Shown: one piece after another, positions 1-10,532 of the stretch
How the letters are laid out: every line of letters begins with the position of its first letter
Position numbering within the stretch: position 1 is the first letter of the stretch
Assembly (NCBI GenBank): GCA_016271365.2
Contig: CM057453.1
Location: forward strand, 1,091,443,001-1,091,507,000
Reading direction: 5' to 3'
From: Neoceratodus forsteri
Taxonomy: Eukaryota > Chordata > Ceratodontiformes > Ceratodontidae
Length of the DNA: 64,000 nt
Notes under the pieces: generated by a model
What the model saw: only the letters and a program-made list of their open reading frames with translations
Databases searched by the model: none
Told to the model about the DNA's origin: nothing
Translations under genes and position numbers: made by a program

Positions 1-5
1 GTCCA

Positions 6-1075
6 GTGAATCAGATTCTGGAGTTCTTGCTGTCCCTTTCAGATTCCGGTCTGAAGTACTCCTCTCTTAAGGTGCACACGTCTGCCATCTCTCCCTTCCA
101 TGTGCCTGTTGATGGACCTACGGTGGCACAGCTGGAGGTGCTCTCTACATTTCTGAGAGGCATTCTTGACCAGAAGCATCCTATCCACAATCCAGTCCCA
201 CCTCGGGATTTGAATTTTGTGTTGGAAAAACTTACTTTAGCTTCTTTTGAGCCGTCCATGACGTGCGCTACGCTTTCTGTCATGGAAAGCATTATTTTTC
301 AGGGTTTTAAATAATTGATTAGCACTTTTTCTCTTGGGACAATACTAACTGTACAGAAAGCATTTATATAGGTTTTCTAGAAGTGTTAGGTTTGTTAAAC
401 ACAGTGAGGCAAGTGCTATGCACTTTCACAGCGTTTTAGAACTTTTATGAGCAAAACGCTAATCAATTTTTAGAGTTAAATAAAACCCTGTTTTTAGTAG
501 TTATTACTTCTGATCAAAGAATTTCAGAATTACAGGCGCTCTTGTGTAAGCAGCCTTATTTGCACAATGAGAGGTTGTCTTTGCGTGCTAACCCTAAGTT
601 TCTTCCTAAGGTGGTGTCTGAGTTTACTTTAAATCAGTCCATCCACCTGCCTGTTTAATACCCAGAGCATGCCAGTCCAGAGGAAGCATTGCTTCACACT
701 TTAGATGTGCATAGAATTCTGCATTACTCATCCACTGTATGAAGGACTGTAGGAGGTCCTCTCAGTTGTATGCTTCTTTCGACCCTGGGAAAGGAGTCCC
801 TGTTTCAAAACGGTGCTTGTCCAAATTGATTGGCCAGCTGCATCACTTATTGCTTCAGGAAGTATGGCAAGGATCTTCCTGGCATTTTGTACTATTCCAT
901 CAGAGGCATTGCCACTTCGTTGCCTGTTTAGTAATGTGTCGGATGCAGAGATCTGTGCTGCTGCTACTTGGAGTTTGTCTACACTTTGCCAAGCTCTACA
1001 GTTTGAATATTGCCTCTAGACATAGGGGTCATCTTTGGCCTGGCTGTTCTCCAGGGCCTGCTTTCTTACATTTGA
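6..1075 (+). pseudogene. Tyrosine recombinase (YR) of DIRS copy 1, broken
   Basis: In DIRS elements the YR integrates the circular DNA intermediate, which explains why they lack target duplications. The open stretch 6-314 contains the N-terminal core-binding part (LSDSGLKYSSLKVHTSAIS, then PPRDLNFVLEKLTL). After the MITE, 491-660 resumes with the block containing NPKFLPKVVSEFTLNQ, and 940-1060 has the C-terminal block around EICAAATW. The region matching the catalytic H-x-x-R motif (about 890-905) reads Y-x-x-R, and a stop follows soon after. It is therefore an inactive relic. Compare the 12478-13488 copy, which keeps H-S-T-R. Confidence 0.8.
300..490. mobile_element. 191-bp MITE inserted in the YR gene
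   Basis: The insert starts CAGGGTTTTA and ends TAAAACCCTG. Further in, ATTGATTAGC is mirrored by GCTAATCAAT, so the terminal inverted repeats extend about 24-33 bp imperfectly. It is flanked by TTTTT at 295-299 and 491-495. Removing the element and one TTTTT makes the flanks read through in the YR frame in register with the related YR at 44836-44880, which supports a 5-bp target duplication. No transposase is encoded. CAGGG termini suggest a hAT-type element, but the 5-bp duplication is not the classical 8 bp, so superfamily is open. Confidence 0.85.
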
Positions 1076-1130
1076 GGTTTCTTCTGCCCAGGCTGTGCTT
1101 TCTGCTGACTGAACTGCTTGGGACTCGTTC

Positions 1131-1231
1131 CATAGGTGGCCTGCTGCAAGAGATACCATCAAAGTCACATAGTACAGTTATGTAAGAACTGACTGTAACA
1201 GTTGATCTGCAGGGATCTCTTGCAGCAGGCC
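1131..1231 (+). repeat. Internal complementary region of DIRS copy 1
   Basis: Two abutting blocks. The first (about 1131-1170, with GGCCTGCTGCAAGAGAT) should be the reverse complement of the missing left end. The second (from AGTACAGTTATGTAAGAACT to GCAGCAGGCC, about 1171-1231) is the reverse complement of the right end at 1521-1585. In DIRS elements this segment is thought to act as the template that joins both ends of the cDNA into a circle. Confidence 0.8.
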
Positions 1232-1520
1232 ATGCCTTTACTCCCTCCTTCCCCTGACCTGGGAGGTCTTTATCTGTCTGTACCTCTTTCTCCATTATTT
1301 TTCTTGGCAGAAACTTTTGGTTCCTCCTCAGTTCCCCCTGCTTGGACTAGGTGGCTTATGGTCTCCAGCGGGAGAACTGAAAAGGGCTCGGGGGCTGCCC
1401 ACTCGTATAGGATAGGCCAACATTGGCGAATGACATTGGAGTTGGGCAGCCCCCTGGTAGACTGCTTGCTAGAAAAGTTTCTGTGTGGTCCTAATGCCTG
1501 GTGGCTGTAGTTCCATAGGT

Positions 1521-1585
1521 CTGGCCTGCTGCAAGAAATCCCCTCGCAGATCTACTGTTACAGTAAGTTCTCGTGTAACTGTACT
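1521..1585 (+). repeat. Right terminal repeat of DIRS copy 1
   Basis: Outer end of the element, running from GGCCTGCTGCAAGAAATC to GTAACTGTACT. It is inverted relative to the ICR second half at 1171-1231. It contains GTAAGT at 1563-1568, a motif kept in the right ends of four other DIRS copies here. Confidence 0.78.
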
Positions 1586-1699
1586 GTCTTTTATTATGTT
1601 GTCAGTATCACTCCCCCATTTTGTACTCCACTCCCGGTTTTCTGTGGCATAAGTGCATTATTTTGTACTTTTTTTGCATTAGAACTCAGCTTCCATACT

Positions 1700-2250
1700 C
1701 TTGACCACTACTTCAGCTTTTTTCAGATCCCTGCCCATCCTTTTCATACCCCCCCCCCCGAGTGTCTACTCTTTTGCAGATTTTGGTGTTGTCCACAAAG
1801 AGGCAGACCTTCCACTCCAGCTCCTCCGCTATGTCACTTATAAAGATATTAAAGAGGATCAGTCTCAGCGCTGACCTCCGGGTCTCTCTCCCTTCCTCGG
1901 AGCAAACTCTGTTTACCATTACCCTCTGTCTCGTATCCCCTGACCAGTTTCCTACCCAGGTTACCACCTTATTGCCCACTTCCAAGCTACCCATCTTGCT
2001 TACCAGTCTTGTGTGTGTAACACTGTCAGAAGCCTTGCTGAAATCCAGGTAGGCCATGTCCAGTGCTCCTCCCTGATCTAGCTCCTTGGTCACTCATTAG
2101 AAGAAATCTATCATATTGTTTGGCATGACCTTCGCCCTGTGAATCCATGCTGCCTCGGATCCTATAAACTGTTGGATTCCAAATATTCTACAGTCCTTTC
2201 CTTCAGTAGTGTTTCTATTAACGTACCCACCATGGAGGTATTAAGAATCA
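1700..2250 (-). mobile_element. CR1-like LINE fragment
   Basis: Minus-strand translation of 1713-2093 gives the central RT block of CR1-type LINEs: ELDQGGALDMAYLDFSKA, then the region equivalent to TW-VGNW, and a degraded FADD-like box (LFVDNTKICKRV). Upstream on the minus strand (2093-2240) the text corresponds to DPRQHGFTGRRSCQT. Frameshifts and stops are present. Both ends are truncated and no 3' tail repeat was seen. Distinct from, and older-looking than, the CR1 copies at 22-31 kb. Confidence 0.78.
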
Positions 2251-2254
2251 CTCG

Positions 2255-3882
2255 AGCTAGCTAGAGTGAGTTATGTTTTACATTTGATTGTTTTAAACTG
2301 AGTGCAGCTCTCCTCCCCCGTCTCTGCAGTAGAGCATTCTATTTTGATGTTCTTGCATGAGGTAACTGTATGCCGGACAAGTAGCTTTGTGACTCCTGAG
2401 CGCTGATAGGCTGCATTGTTTTCCTTTTGTGGATTGTTCATGCAGTAAATTGAGAAGGTGTGGGGCTGTTGCAAGCCCTCCATGTCATACCAGTGTTTGT
2501 TATTCAGTGTCTGCTAGTACCAAGAAATGGCCACCCCACCCTCAAACATGTGGCTACTTTTTTACCTTTGTAGCCCATCATCTGTGCTGCCAAATGAAGA
2601 AAATTCCACACAATTAGCAGTATTTGCTAGTCATGTCTTTTTAGTAATAATGTATTTCTGTCAAATCAATATATCCAATTTTTTTTTTTTTCTGAACTGA
2701 GACATATGATGGATTTTTATTTGGATTTTTCTCCCAGCCCTGGTTGTCATCAGGGATATACCATGGTCAGACCTGTTAGCCTTTGTCCTCCTCAGGTCTC
2801 AAGTCCAGCCTGGCATCTCCCAAGGATTAGGTCCTCTTCCCCTGGGCAGTTCACAGTGTGGACTAGGATCCAGTGCCTGCTGGCCCTAGGGCCCAGGGGA
2901 GTCTGCAGAGCCCAGGCTGCCATACAGATGACCATGGGGTTTTTAGCTACATTTTTCTCCCTGGTAACACCATCCTTCTCTCCCAGGAATGGATGTGTTA
3001 CCCCGTTGGTGGGCTTGGCTGCATGCATAAACATCTTGCAGAGGAAACGAGGTCCCTTGGCCCACCGCAGAGGTTGCCACGACACTGGTCGTCCCTCCCT
3101 AACTGCAGTACACTAGAGTTTTAAGCTCCTGTATCCGGGCCTACCTCACGACGCGACAACCCGGGCTTGCTACTGAATTTGGATTGCATTGCCACGGGGC
3201 CATCGAGGCAGCCCTGAGATGCATGGTTTTTGAAGTTTGTTTTGCTCCATTGCAGTGCTCCCATGGAAACAAACACCTTGGTGTGGTGCAGTGCCATTTA
3301 CTGAGAGACACGTGCGAGCCCCATTATAATACATATACAACACATTTATTTTATTTAAATATCTGAGGAAATTAACAAGATACTGATTCTGCTGCTAGAA
3401 TCTGGGTGAAACCAATATATTTGAACTTCCGTTGAGATACTTAACTTTGTTAGCCAGTCGGTAGTCCAGATGTCTGTAACTGGACCCTTGAGTAAGAGCA
3501 GGCACTGTGGGAACTCAGATTTTAGAATGAGAACTAAAAAAAAGTGGACTTAATCCAAGTTGAATTGTGCATAGTTTTGACAGTCTGATATGGAATCTTC
3601 AGTTGGTAGTTTGTTTCTAAATTTATTTCTTGTAATTTTTGAAGTTTTTTCCCCTACTGTTGTTGTTTCTCTCTATCTTCCACATAGTTGTAGCCTTTTC
3701 TCAGTTTGATCATTGTCTTTTACATGTTTCTGATTTTTTTTTTTTTTTTTTTTAAACAAACTGTTCTTGTTCACCTCTTGTTTATTAGCATGGTTTAATA
3801 ACTGAGTCCACGATCCATGCTTATGAGAGCTTATTTAAAGGTTTTGTTTTAATTGGTCTAAAATTGTTTTTTCTCCCCTCAG
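2255..3882 (+). other. RAD23B intron 1, unclassified sequence
   Basis: No convincing gene here. A short palindrome (CACTCGAGCTAGCTAGAGTG) lies near 2251-2270, and T-runs occur near 2681 and 3736. Open frames near 2706-3124 have no recognisable domain and overlap in several frames. The segment just before 3883 is pyrimidine-rich and ends in CTCAG, as expected for a splice acceptor. Confidence 0.5.
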
Positions 3883-3964
3883 GTAAAGGCACTGAAAGAG
3901 AAAATTGAATCAGAAAAGGGGAAGGATGCTTTTCCGGTAGCTGGTCAGAAATTAATATATGCAG
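3883..3964 (+). CDS. RAD23B: RAD23B exon 2 (ubiquitin-like domain)
   Basis: The 82-bp exon reads without stops as [20 protein letters not shown] followed by GQKLIYA and one extra base. This is a characteristic stretch of the N-terminal ubiquitin-like domain of RAD23B, which binds the proteasome while RAD23B partners XPC in nucleotide-excision repair and shuttles ubiquitinated substrates. It is preceded by a polypyrimidine tract and AG (3881-3882) and followed by GTAATT (from 3965). The residues [14 protein letters not shown] favour RAD23B over RAD23A, from memory of the family. I did not find the next exon (starting at about GKILNDD) in the rest of the window, so intron 2 appears to exceed 60 kb. 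This is the only host coding sequence seen, and it sets gene orientation as plus. Confidence 0.93.
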
Positions 3965-4152
3965 GTAATTTTTAAGCTGATTGCAGTGAAGCAGTTTAAA
4001 GGTTTTGTGGCTTCATTTTAGGATTATAGCACCAGTAGTCTCGTACATCAAATTTCATTCGCAAAAAAGGCTTTGACAAAGAAGGATCGCATAAAGCGTA
4101 GGGCTCAGTTTACATGGGTGTCTTGGTGAGAGGAGACAGTACAATGCTACTG

Positions 4153-4187
4153 ACATACATACATACATACATACATACATACATACA
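4153..4187. repeat. (ACAT)n microsatellite
   Basis: About nine uninterrupted tetranucleotide units, just upstream of a TTAA-flanked MITE. Confidence 0.97.
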
Positions 4188-4225
4188 GAACCAGTACAGA
4201 AACGAGCCCAACCACTAATAATAAT

Positions 4226-4719
4226 TTAAAGAGGTCCACCAACATACCTTCTATTGTCCCTGTCACTTAGTAAACAGTGACTTACTGCCACAGGAGTCTG
4301 CATATGTCAGCATATTCAAAGAATGCAGCCTTTAAAAGTTATTTCCTCCAGAAATTGTAGAAACTGTTTCTGATGGACCGCTCGACTACCAAGGCCCTTG
4401 GTAGTCGACCGGTGCCCATGTTTCATTGGCAAGTGGCCATCATGTTGATAAAAAAATTATTGAAAAGCTGCTGCCCATTGAAAGTAATGGGGCGCACCCC
4501 TGTGCTCTCACTTGCATCTCATCACACTAGTGAGCACAAGGGCAGAGCTGGGCAGCAGACAAAAATGGGAAGTCCATGGGACCCGGTGTCTACAATTTTT
4601 ACGGAGGAAATAACCTTTTAAATGCTGCATTCTTTTGGGAAATACTGAGATATGCAGACTTCTATGGCGGCAAGTCACTGTTTACTCAGTGGCAGGGGCA
4701 AATATTTGTGAGTCTTTAA
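4226..4719. mobile_element. TTAA-flanked MITE with long inverted repeats (K1)
   Basis: TTAA at 4226-4229 and 4716-4719 flanks arms of about 150 bp. The left arm holds GTAAACAGTGACTTACTGCC and GTTATTTCCTCC, mirrored on the right by GGAGGAAATAACC and GGCGGCAAGTCACTGTTTAC. The centre has its own hairpin, with CGACTACCAAGG facing CCTTGGTAGTCG at 4382-4406, and a second nested pair (GCTGCTGCCC / GGGCAGCAG). TTAA targets are typical of piggyBac and Kolobok/T2 elements. The first bases inside (AGAGGTCCACCAA) resemble those of K2 at 5907. Non-coding. Confidence 0.82.
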
Positions 4720-5442
4720 GTAGCTGTACCTTACCGCTGAATAAATATAAGCCACAGTGGGGATAATACCAAGTTAATTATTGTTACATAGGAAAGCTTT
4801 CTCTAGAACTTCCATTAGTTCTTGTTAAAAGTAGGTTTAGACCATTGATGAGTGTTGATTCATTGGTGCCTTCATGGATACGCTAGTGTGCGTTGGTAGG
4901 AGCACAAAGCGTGAGCTGGTATAACCAAACAATTCATAGGAAACTGTTAACAAAAATGTAAAAATGTTATGAATGCAAAAATCTATTTTGGTGCAGGCTT
5001 TCTGGACATCTTACACAAGGATATGTGCAGATTGTAACGATTTGCAAGCTTTGAAACCAATCCATTGCATGGATAATCTGGTTGTCACTACATAACCCCA
5101 TGGAAATGAAGACCAGTCAGCACACTGGAGTGCTACAGGGTACCCAGCCAATAATTATGTATGTAGTTCAGTAGTGAGGGTAAAATGAAGCATACTGTAG
5201 TTGTTGTACACCATAGAACTCTGGCAGAGGCATTCGTATTGGTGATAGCTCTTATAATCAAGTACTGGAGGCAGAGACTAAATGTCTTGAAGAATTTAAA
5301 TTAAAGCAATAACTTTGAGCATTTGAGTCTCCTCATTTCCAGTATCTAATTGATCAGGCCATGTATTTTTTCTTTCTATGTTAGTATTGGCTTTCTTGTG
5401 CTGGCTACTCTCCTTTATGATATATCATTATCAGTGTTACAG
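4720..5442 (+). other. Unclassified intron 2 sequence
   Basis: AT-rich sequence with no open frame of interest, no tandem repeats and no recognisable transposon ends. I see nothing assignable. Confidence 0.4.
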
Positions 5443-5577
5443 GAGGCAGTATAGTGCTGTGGTTTGGGTTCTGAACTGTAAATCTAAAGACCTGGGTTTG
5501 AATCCCATAGCACCCACTTGCATACTGTGTGACTCTGAGCAAGTCATTTAACTTCCTTGTGCTTCCAGGTTGCACGT
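5443..5577 (+). mobile_element. tRNA-derived SINE, MIR/CORE-SINE-like
   Basis: A-box-like TAGTGCTGTGG at about 5452-5462 and B-box-like GGTTTGAATCC at 5495-5505 have the spacing of a pol III internal promoter. They are followed by the core TGTGTGACTCTGAGCAAGTC and ATTTAACTTCC, which closely follows the MIR/CORE-SINE central domain. The 3' end is unclear. The core argues against a true tRNA gene. CORE-SINEs are widespread in vertebrates, consistent with the RAD23B exon. Confidence 0.75.
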
Positions 5578-5750
5578 GGAAACAAGCTTCGGCTTAGTGA
5601 GTCTTTCCTAAACCATTTCCCCTTCCCTTCCTTGTCCGTGGTAAAGCAGGGTTTGAGTGCTTCCCTGTCTCAGATGGGAAGCTGTTTCATATGTTCACTA
5701 CCCTCTGAGAGAAGTGCTCCTAACATTATTCCTAATTATACAATGAGGTT
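5578..5750 (-). mobile_element. Possible CR1-like 3' fragment
   Basis: The text around 5650-5745, with ACCCTCTGAGAGAAGTGCTC and CTAACATTATTCC, resembles minus-strand CR1/L3 sequence coding near the ORF2 C-terminus. Short and decayed, so the assignment is weak. Confidence 0.35.
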
Positions 5751-5767
5751 CCAGAATGCAGCATTCT
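5751..5767 (+). repeat. Target-site duplication of the L1/Tx1 copy (3' side)
   Basis: CCAGAATGCAGCATTCT here matches CCAGAATGTAGCATTCT at 18451-18467 in 16 of 17 bases. The two bracket the L1/Tx1 copy exactly: the poly(A)/T run begins immediately inside. Confidence 0.88.
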
Positions 5768-5902
5768 TTTTTTTTTTTTTTTTTATAATAAGATCTTTAT
5801 TAGGAATAAAATAGGTAAATACAAGTAAAGAACTAATATCTTCACTCACGGCAGCATTATCACAAATGACAAATAGGGTGACTTTGCAACATTAAACAAA
5901 GC

Positions 5903-6539
5903 TTAAAGAGACTCACCAAGTTAGATTAATCTAGATTTGCACCACAAATATTAGTGCCTTACTCCTGCGAAATGGTACTGATGCATATGTGACCCAAAAA
6001 TTTCCACTAGTTTAGAGGTGAGAGATCGTAAAATGTATAACTTGGTCCTTACACTTCGATATTTAGATCACCCCAGCGCTCAGCCCACTGTATCACGTGA
6101 ACCCAGGGAGAGCGCGGGGATGAGCTCCATTATAGTCTATGGGGGGCAACATTAACAACATTTTTGTATATCATAGTGACCATTTTGTGATTATTCAATG
6201 GCACTGGGCAACTAACAAGGGCATTGTTAGTCACCTGGTGCCTTTATTAATTAATCACCAAATGGTCACTATGATATATAAAAATGTTACATTTGCCCCC
6301 CCATAGACTATAATGGAGCTCGTCCCTGCACTCTCCCTGGGCTCACGTCATATAATGGCTAAGCGCGTGGGCGCATCTAAAGACTGGGAAGTGTAAGTGA
6401 CCCAGTGGGGGATATTTTATGATCTCTCTCACCTCTAAACTAGTGGAAATGTTTGGTTCACATATGCATCGGTACCATTTCGCAGAGGTAAGGCACCGAT
6501 ATCTGCGATGCAAATCGCTAACTTGGTGAGTCTCTTTAA
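5903..6539. mobile_element. TTAA-flanked MITE with about 300-bp inverted repeats (K2)
   Basis: Starts TTAA AGAGACTCACCAAGTTAG and ends CTAACTTGGTGAGTCTCT TTAA. Arms continue inward almost to the middle (for example CCATTATAGTCTATGG against CCATAGACTATAATGG, and TATATCATAGTGACCATTT against AAATGGTCACTATGATATA), making a nearly complete foldback. It lies in the 3' UTR of the L1/Tx1 copy, so it is younger than that copy. The TTAA target and AGAG/AAAGAG start suggest the Kolobok/T2 or piggyBac group. Non-coding. Confidence 0.9.
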
Positions 6540-6964
6540 ACAAAAAACGTTCAATTTAAGTACAGTCCTTTCAACAGTATTTTACAAACCAAAGTCCAGT
6601 CAGTAACAACAAAATCAAGCTGTCTAGTACAAACAGATTAAAAAAAAACAAAAAAAACACATGAACTAAAACCAAATAAAACAAAACAAGAGGCTCTGCA
6701 AAGCCAAAAAAAGGGAACACCGTCCCAAATGTTTTCTGTAGAGAAACAGTTACATTCTCAAGGAACAAACTGGGGATCACTGTGCAGTTCATCAGCCACC
6801 AAGTGCTGCCAAGCCCTCTCAAATACAGGCAGCTTATTCAGAAAAAAAATTATTGCGTTTTTCCAGAATGTAAATAGTCTACTAAAGCTATCCACTTAGA
6901 CAATGTAGGGGCTGAGAGCGAAGCCACAATTTAGTAATAACCTCCTTGGCACATACCAACGGGA

Positions 6965-7717
6965 TCAACAAAAATTAAAATTGATGAGCATCAAGTCAAT
7001 ATGAATCGTGTTGGATAGGTAACAAAACCAAAAAAGAATAAAGGGGTTGGGTAGGATAAACATATCGTCTGTCACTTCAGAAATATCCATCCAGTGTATA
7101 CCAAGGACTGGGCTGGACCAAAAGATGTGAGTATAGTCTGCTGCTTGTTCACTGCACCCTCTCCAACATGCCCTAGCCAGGTCTCCCAAATAACGCACAG
7201 TAACCCCAGGAGTCCTAAAAAACCGCATTTGACACTTCCACACAAATTCTTTCAAATAGAGTGTAACGGAGATCTTATAAGTCTGGAGAGAGCACCGTTC
7301 CCAGTGAGCGAAGTCACAAACTTCCGGCATCTGAGTAGTCCAGTGGTTAAAAACTGTTTGAGTGGAGTCTGGGAGTTGGTCCTGTAGAGGAGTGTAAATA
7401 CAGCGTAATAAATGCTCCTGACTCCCCCCTTGTTGATAGGTGTGGATTAACTCAAGCAATGCATGAGGAGAATCCGTCAGTTGTCTACAATGCTCCGGTA
7501 ATGTAGAGGTATATGCCTGAAGTTGTAAATACCTATAATGATCTGTGAGAGGCAATGAATAAGAAGCCATCCAGTCAGAGAAATGGCGCACCCCTCTAGA
7601 ATCAAGACATTGATGTAAATAAACTAAACCTAACCAGACCCAGCATTTAAGGAAAGGATCCATGCGGTTCAAAGGATTCATAGGCACCCAAGCTAAGGTG
7701 TCAGACAAAGGGGCCAA
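6965..7717 (-). pseudogene. L1/Tx1 ORF2 C-terminal part
   Basis: An uninterrupted minus-strand stretch of about 250 codons. Residues near the middle and end (RACWRGCSEQAADYTHIFWS, then P-x6-W) fit the cysteine-rich C-terminal domain of L1/Tx1 ORF2, with its W-x-C-x-D-x2-H-x-F-W pattern. The preceding part (thumb and linker, with helical leucine-rich text) has no strong motif. The upstream half of ORF2 continues beyond the DIRS inserted at 7834. The frame is surprisingly clean for an element with three nested insertions. Confidence 0.78.
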
Positions 7718-7833
7718 ATCACCTAAGTATTGCTGATGGACCCTATGCCAAATCTGAAGGGTTGTAGCAGTATAATAATAAGTTAGAAAAAGGTCTGTAA
7801 TAATCTAAAGAAGAGTAAAGAAGGCAACCAATG

Positions 7834-8025
7834 ATCTTACTTCGAGAGGGCTCTTGCAGTAGGTAATTACATATAGGACTGACGCCGGCCAGCGGCAGGA
7901 CCCCACGGAAAAATTTCTAGCTAGCAGTCCCTGGCGAGGGACCACCCACACATCAGGTGACCGGCGTCATGCGGACGCCGGTATAAAGGACGGTCCCGGA
8001 CGCCCGCCTTCCAGTTCTTTCCGTG
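7834..8025 (+). repeat. Left inverted terminal repeat of DIRS copy A
   Basis: Begins ATCTTACTTCGAGAGGGCTC. The part from CTCTTGCAGTAGG through GCTAGCAGTCCCTGGCGAGG to CTTCCAGTTCTTTCC is mirrored by the right terminal repeat at 13756-13930 with a few mismatches. Its outermost 46 bases are complementary to 13571-13613 of the ICR. Confidence 0.92.
7982..7987 (+). promoter_or_regulatory. TATA-like box in the DIRS copy A left repeat
   Basis: TATAAA within CCGGTATAAAGGACGG, about 150 bp inside the element and upstream of the Gag-like region. The right repeat keeps the mirror TTTATA near 13795. A promoter in the left terminal repeat is what a DIRS element needs for genomic RNA synthesis; start site unproven. 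Confidence 0.5.
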
Positions 8026-8099
8026 TTAGCTCGCGGCAGTGCCTCGCTGAAAGTTTGTGCTTCGTCAGCCCTGCTCTTTCTGCCGGTTTTAATTTAAAA

Positions 8100-10400
8100 T
8101 TAAAATTATTTTTCCTTCTGTCGCAAGTCATCGCCAGTGTATGTCATACTACACCCTCCAGCACAAAAACAAGGCGACCATGCGCGCCTAACTGCCACAC
8201 AAGGACGGGCCATTCCTCTGCCTTCTGCCCAGGCTCGACCACCGAGTCGACAAGTGCCCGATTGCCTCAATTTCAACGCGGCTACCCGCAGACAACGCCA
8301 ACAGTCCCTGGAAGCCCATCTTCTCAAGAAAAAGATATTTTTCGATAGAAAAAGAATTGAAGAAGCTCAGGCAGGCGTCCACTTCTCCGGAAGGACATCG
8401 CAAAAAGCGGGACAAGGAGAGGCACCGGGAGAAGGCTTCCTCGTCCGCGACTCCGGACGGAGTTGCGGCCCAGGTAACATCCCCTCCGGCAGCCTCCAAG
8501 GTTTTGGAGGAGGCGCTGCCCGCCTGCCTGGCTCGCGCTGGCCTTGCGGGTCTCCGGGCAAGGAGGCCTCCGCCGGTTCGCCGCAGGCTTGGCGGCCTAC
8601 TGCGGGCTACTTCCATAAGTCGGACGCCGGGCCCTCTGATGTCCGCCAGGAGAAGGTCGATAAGATGCCTGACCCTTAGGGGCGGCGCACAACCTCGTCC
8701 CCCTCTGATCGGGCCGCTCCTCCTCCTCTGCCCACCTCCAATGAGGGACCCCTAAGACAGGCGCGGCAACTGGCTCCCAAGCCGCGGCACGTCTGCTTCG
8801 GTCGTGACGCGGCGACGGAACCCACGACTGACCCCCACCACGTCTGCCAGGCCTGTTCCTGCAGCCTCTCGCTGCCTTCGGGAGCCTAAGTCACCCCAGT
8901 CTGACCCCGGGATTTCCATCCTCGGGCGATGCGGAGGATGTTCCACCTCCGACAGACCTCCTCCTAAGGAACCGGGTCTGGACGCGGCCCCGCCGCCGGC
9001 AGGGGTTTTTCCTCACCGCCGGGCTCCCTGCCCCCGGCTCTCTCAACGCTGACCCGCCTGCAGGCCACCATCTGGGCTGCCTGCCGCAGCTCCTCCGGCG
9101 CCTGGGTACCCGCTGTCTTAGCCGCCGCCGCATCTGGGCCGCAGTATCCAGTGCCGCAGTAACCGACGCCTGTCCTTTACGCCCAAGTAGCACCTGCCAC
9201 AATACTTGGCGCCAGTTTTCACGCAGCCGGGTTTCAGATACTCGCCCACGGGTACAACCCATATAGCTTCCTCCTCCTCCACCACCCCACGGCCGCCGTG
9301 GATCTGCAGGAGACTCTGGCTTCCTGGTGGGCTGAGGCCAAGGCTCAGCTCACCAAGAAGCAGAGAGTCACGACGCGACGTGTGCCGCCTGCCCTGTGAT
9401 GCCCGAGGCGGCACACCCCTCACCGCCTCCAGACTCCAGGGCCCTTCCCTTGATCCCGAGAGGGGCAGGACACGGCCCAGGGTATCCCCAAGAACCTGCT
9501 CCTGCCCCCAGCCGTGTTAGGGAGTCTTATTCTGCTTCCGATTCTTCTTCTTCCCTCTCGGATTCCTCAGATTCTTCTGACGGATGCTCCGAGAGAGATG
9601 ACAAGCCACGTGCTCCGTCCAAGTCCCGGCCGAGGACTCCTCCGAAGTCTCCTCCGGAGGATCCTTCCTTTACGGAGTTGCTCAGAAAAATCCAGGAAGT
9701 TCATCAGTGGCGCTCCTTGGAACCAGATCCTCAGCGGGTTAAACTCGCCGAACATCTGGACCTGCCCCTGACAGCTCCAACTTTAGTGCCACCCTGGATC
9801 GAGCTTCACGCCCACCTTGTTTCCACAATTTGGAAACAACCGTCGGCGTTAGCCCCACTTCCTAGGAAGTCTAACAGGCTATACCAGGCTCCAGAGGGTG
9901 TAGACTATTTGGACTCCCACCCTCGTGCAGATTCGGTCGTGATTAGCGCCGCTCATGGCCGGTCAGCGCACCCCAAACATCTAAGCTCGTCTCCTCCGGA
10001 TAAGGAATCTCTCCTCCTGGACCAGTATGGAAGAAAAATTTACGCCTCTTCACATTGGGAATTTGGGCCCTAAATTACGTTGCTCATATGGGGGATTACC
10101 AGAAGGTCATCCTTACCCGACTCTCAAGTCAAGCAGGAGTTAGCCGATTTAGTCCGTTCTGCTCGTTCGGCCAGTCGCCACATTCTGTGGATGACATAAA
10201 ATGCAGTGGATACTGCCGGGCGGAGCTCCGCTATCGCCGTGAGTCTACGGTGTCATGCCTGGCTCCGCGTGTCAGGTTTGGTCCTGGAGGTGTAGTCCGC
10301 GATCCAGGAAGCACCTTTCAGGGGTTCGGTGCTTTTCGGTGGTGATGTCAAGGACATCATCACCGACTTAGGAGAAGGGACGCTCTGAAACTGCGGGATT
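8100..10400 (+). pseudogene. DIRS copy A Gag-like region (ORF1), frameshifted
   Basis: Several overlapping open stretches in different frames (8137-8679, 8357-8755, 9396-10073) cover the position of DIRS ORF1. The clearest is 9396-10073: a serine/aspartate run (SDSSSSLSDSSDSSDG), a proline-rich basic segment, then a structured part around LVPPWIELHAHLVSTIWKQP and YQAPEGVDYLDSHP, which is Gag-like by position and composition. The region is GC-rich and proline-rich. No zinc-knuckle motif was found in the readable frames. Gag would package the RNA, but the frame breaks make a full product unlikely. Confidence 0.6.
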
Positions 10401-10532
10401 CCATGTACCGTCCCCATCACCCACGGTGCCGCCTTCGCAGAGACCTAAGTCGGCCACAAGCAAACCCCAAGGAAGGCGGGTCGCTAAACGTTAGGTCCCT
10501 CAGCTGCTACACCCCGCCAAAAAAAGCAGTGG

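Larger units (their letters stand above)
1..1585 (+). mobile_element. DIRS-like retrotransposon, 3' part (copy 1)
   Basis: The window opens inside a YR gene of the family represented by the complete copy at 7834-13978. After the YR come an internal complementary region (about 1131-1231) and a right terminal repeat (about 1521-1585). The second half of the ICR is the reverse complement of the right end: both carry the run around AGATCTACTGTTAC and end in GTACT. The left end, Gag and RT lie outside the window. The YR is interrupted by a MITE at 300-490 and has in-frame stops, so the copy is dead. Family assignment comes from the YR protein pattern plus the ICR/terminal-repeat arrangement, which is diagnostic for DIRS. 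Confidence 0.88.

Noticed and set aside
2706..3124. Open frames in intron 1
   Set aside because: Overlapping frames on both strands, no domain and no splice or start context; chance GC-rich text.
5443..5520. A tRNA gene, given A- and B-box-like sequences
   Set aside because: No complete cloverleaf can be drawn and a MIR/CORE-SINE core follows; called as a SINE.
8137..9520. Many long overlapping frames on both strands of the DIRS copy A Gag region
   Set aside because: They follow from high GC content; only the plus-strand Gag-like text is supported by position and composition.
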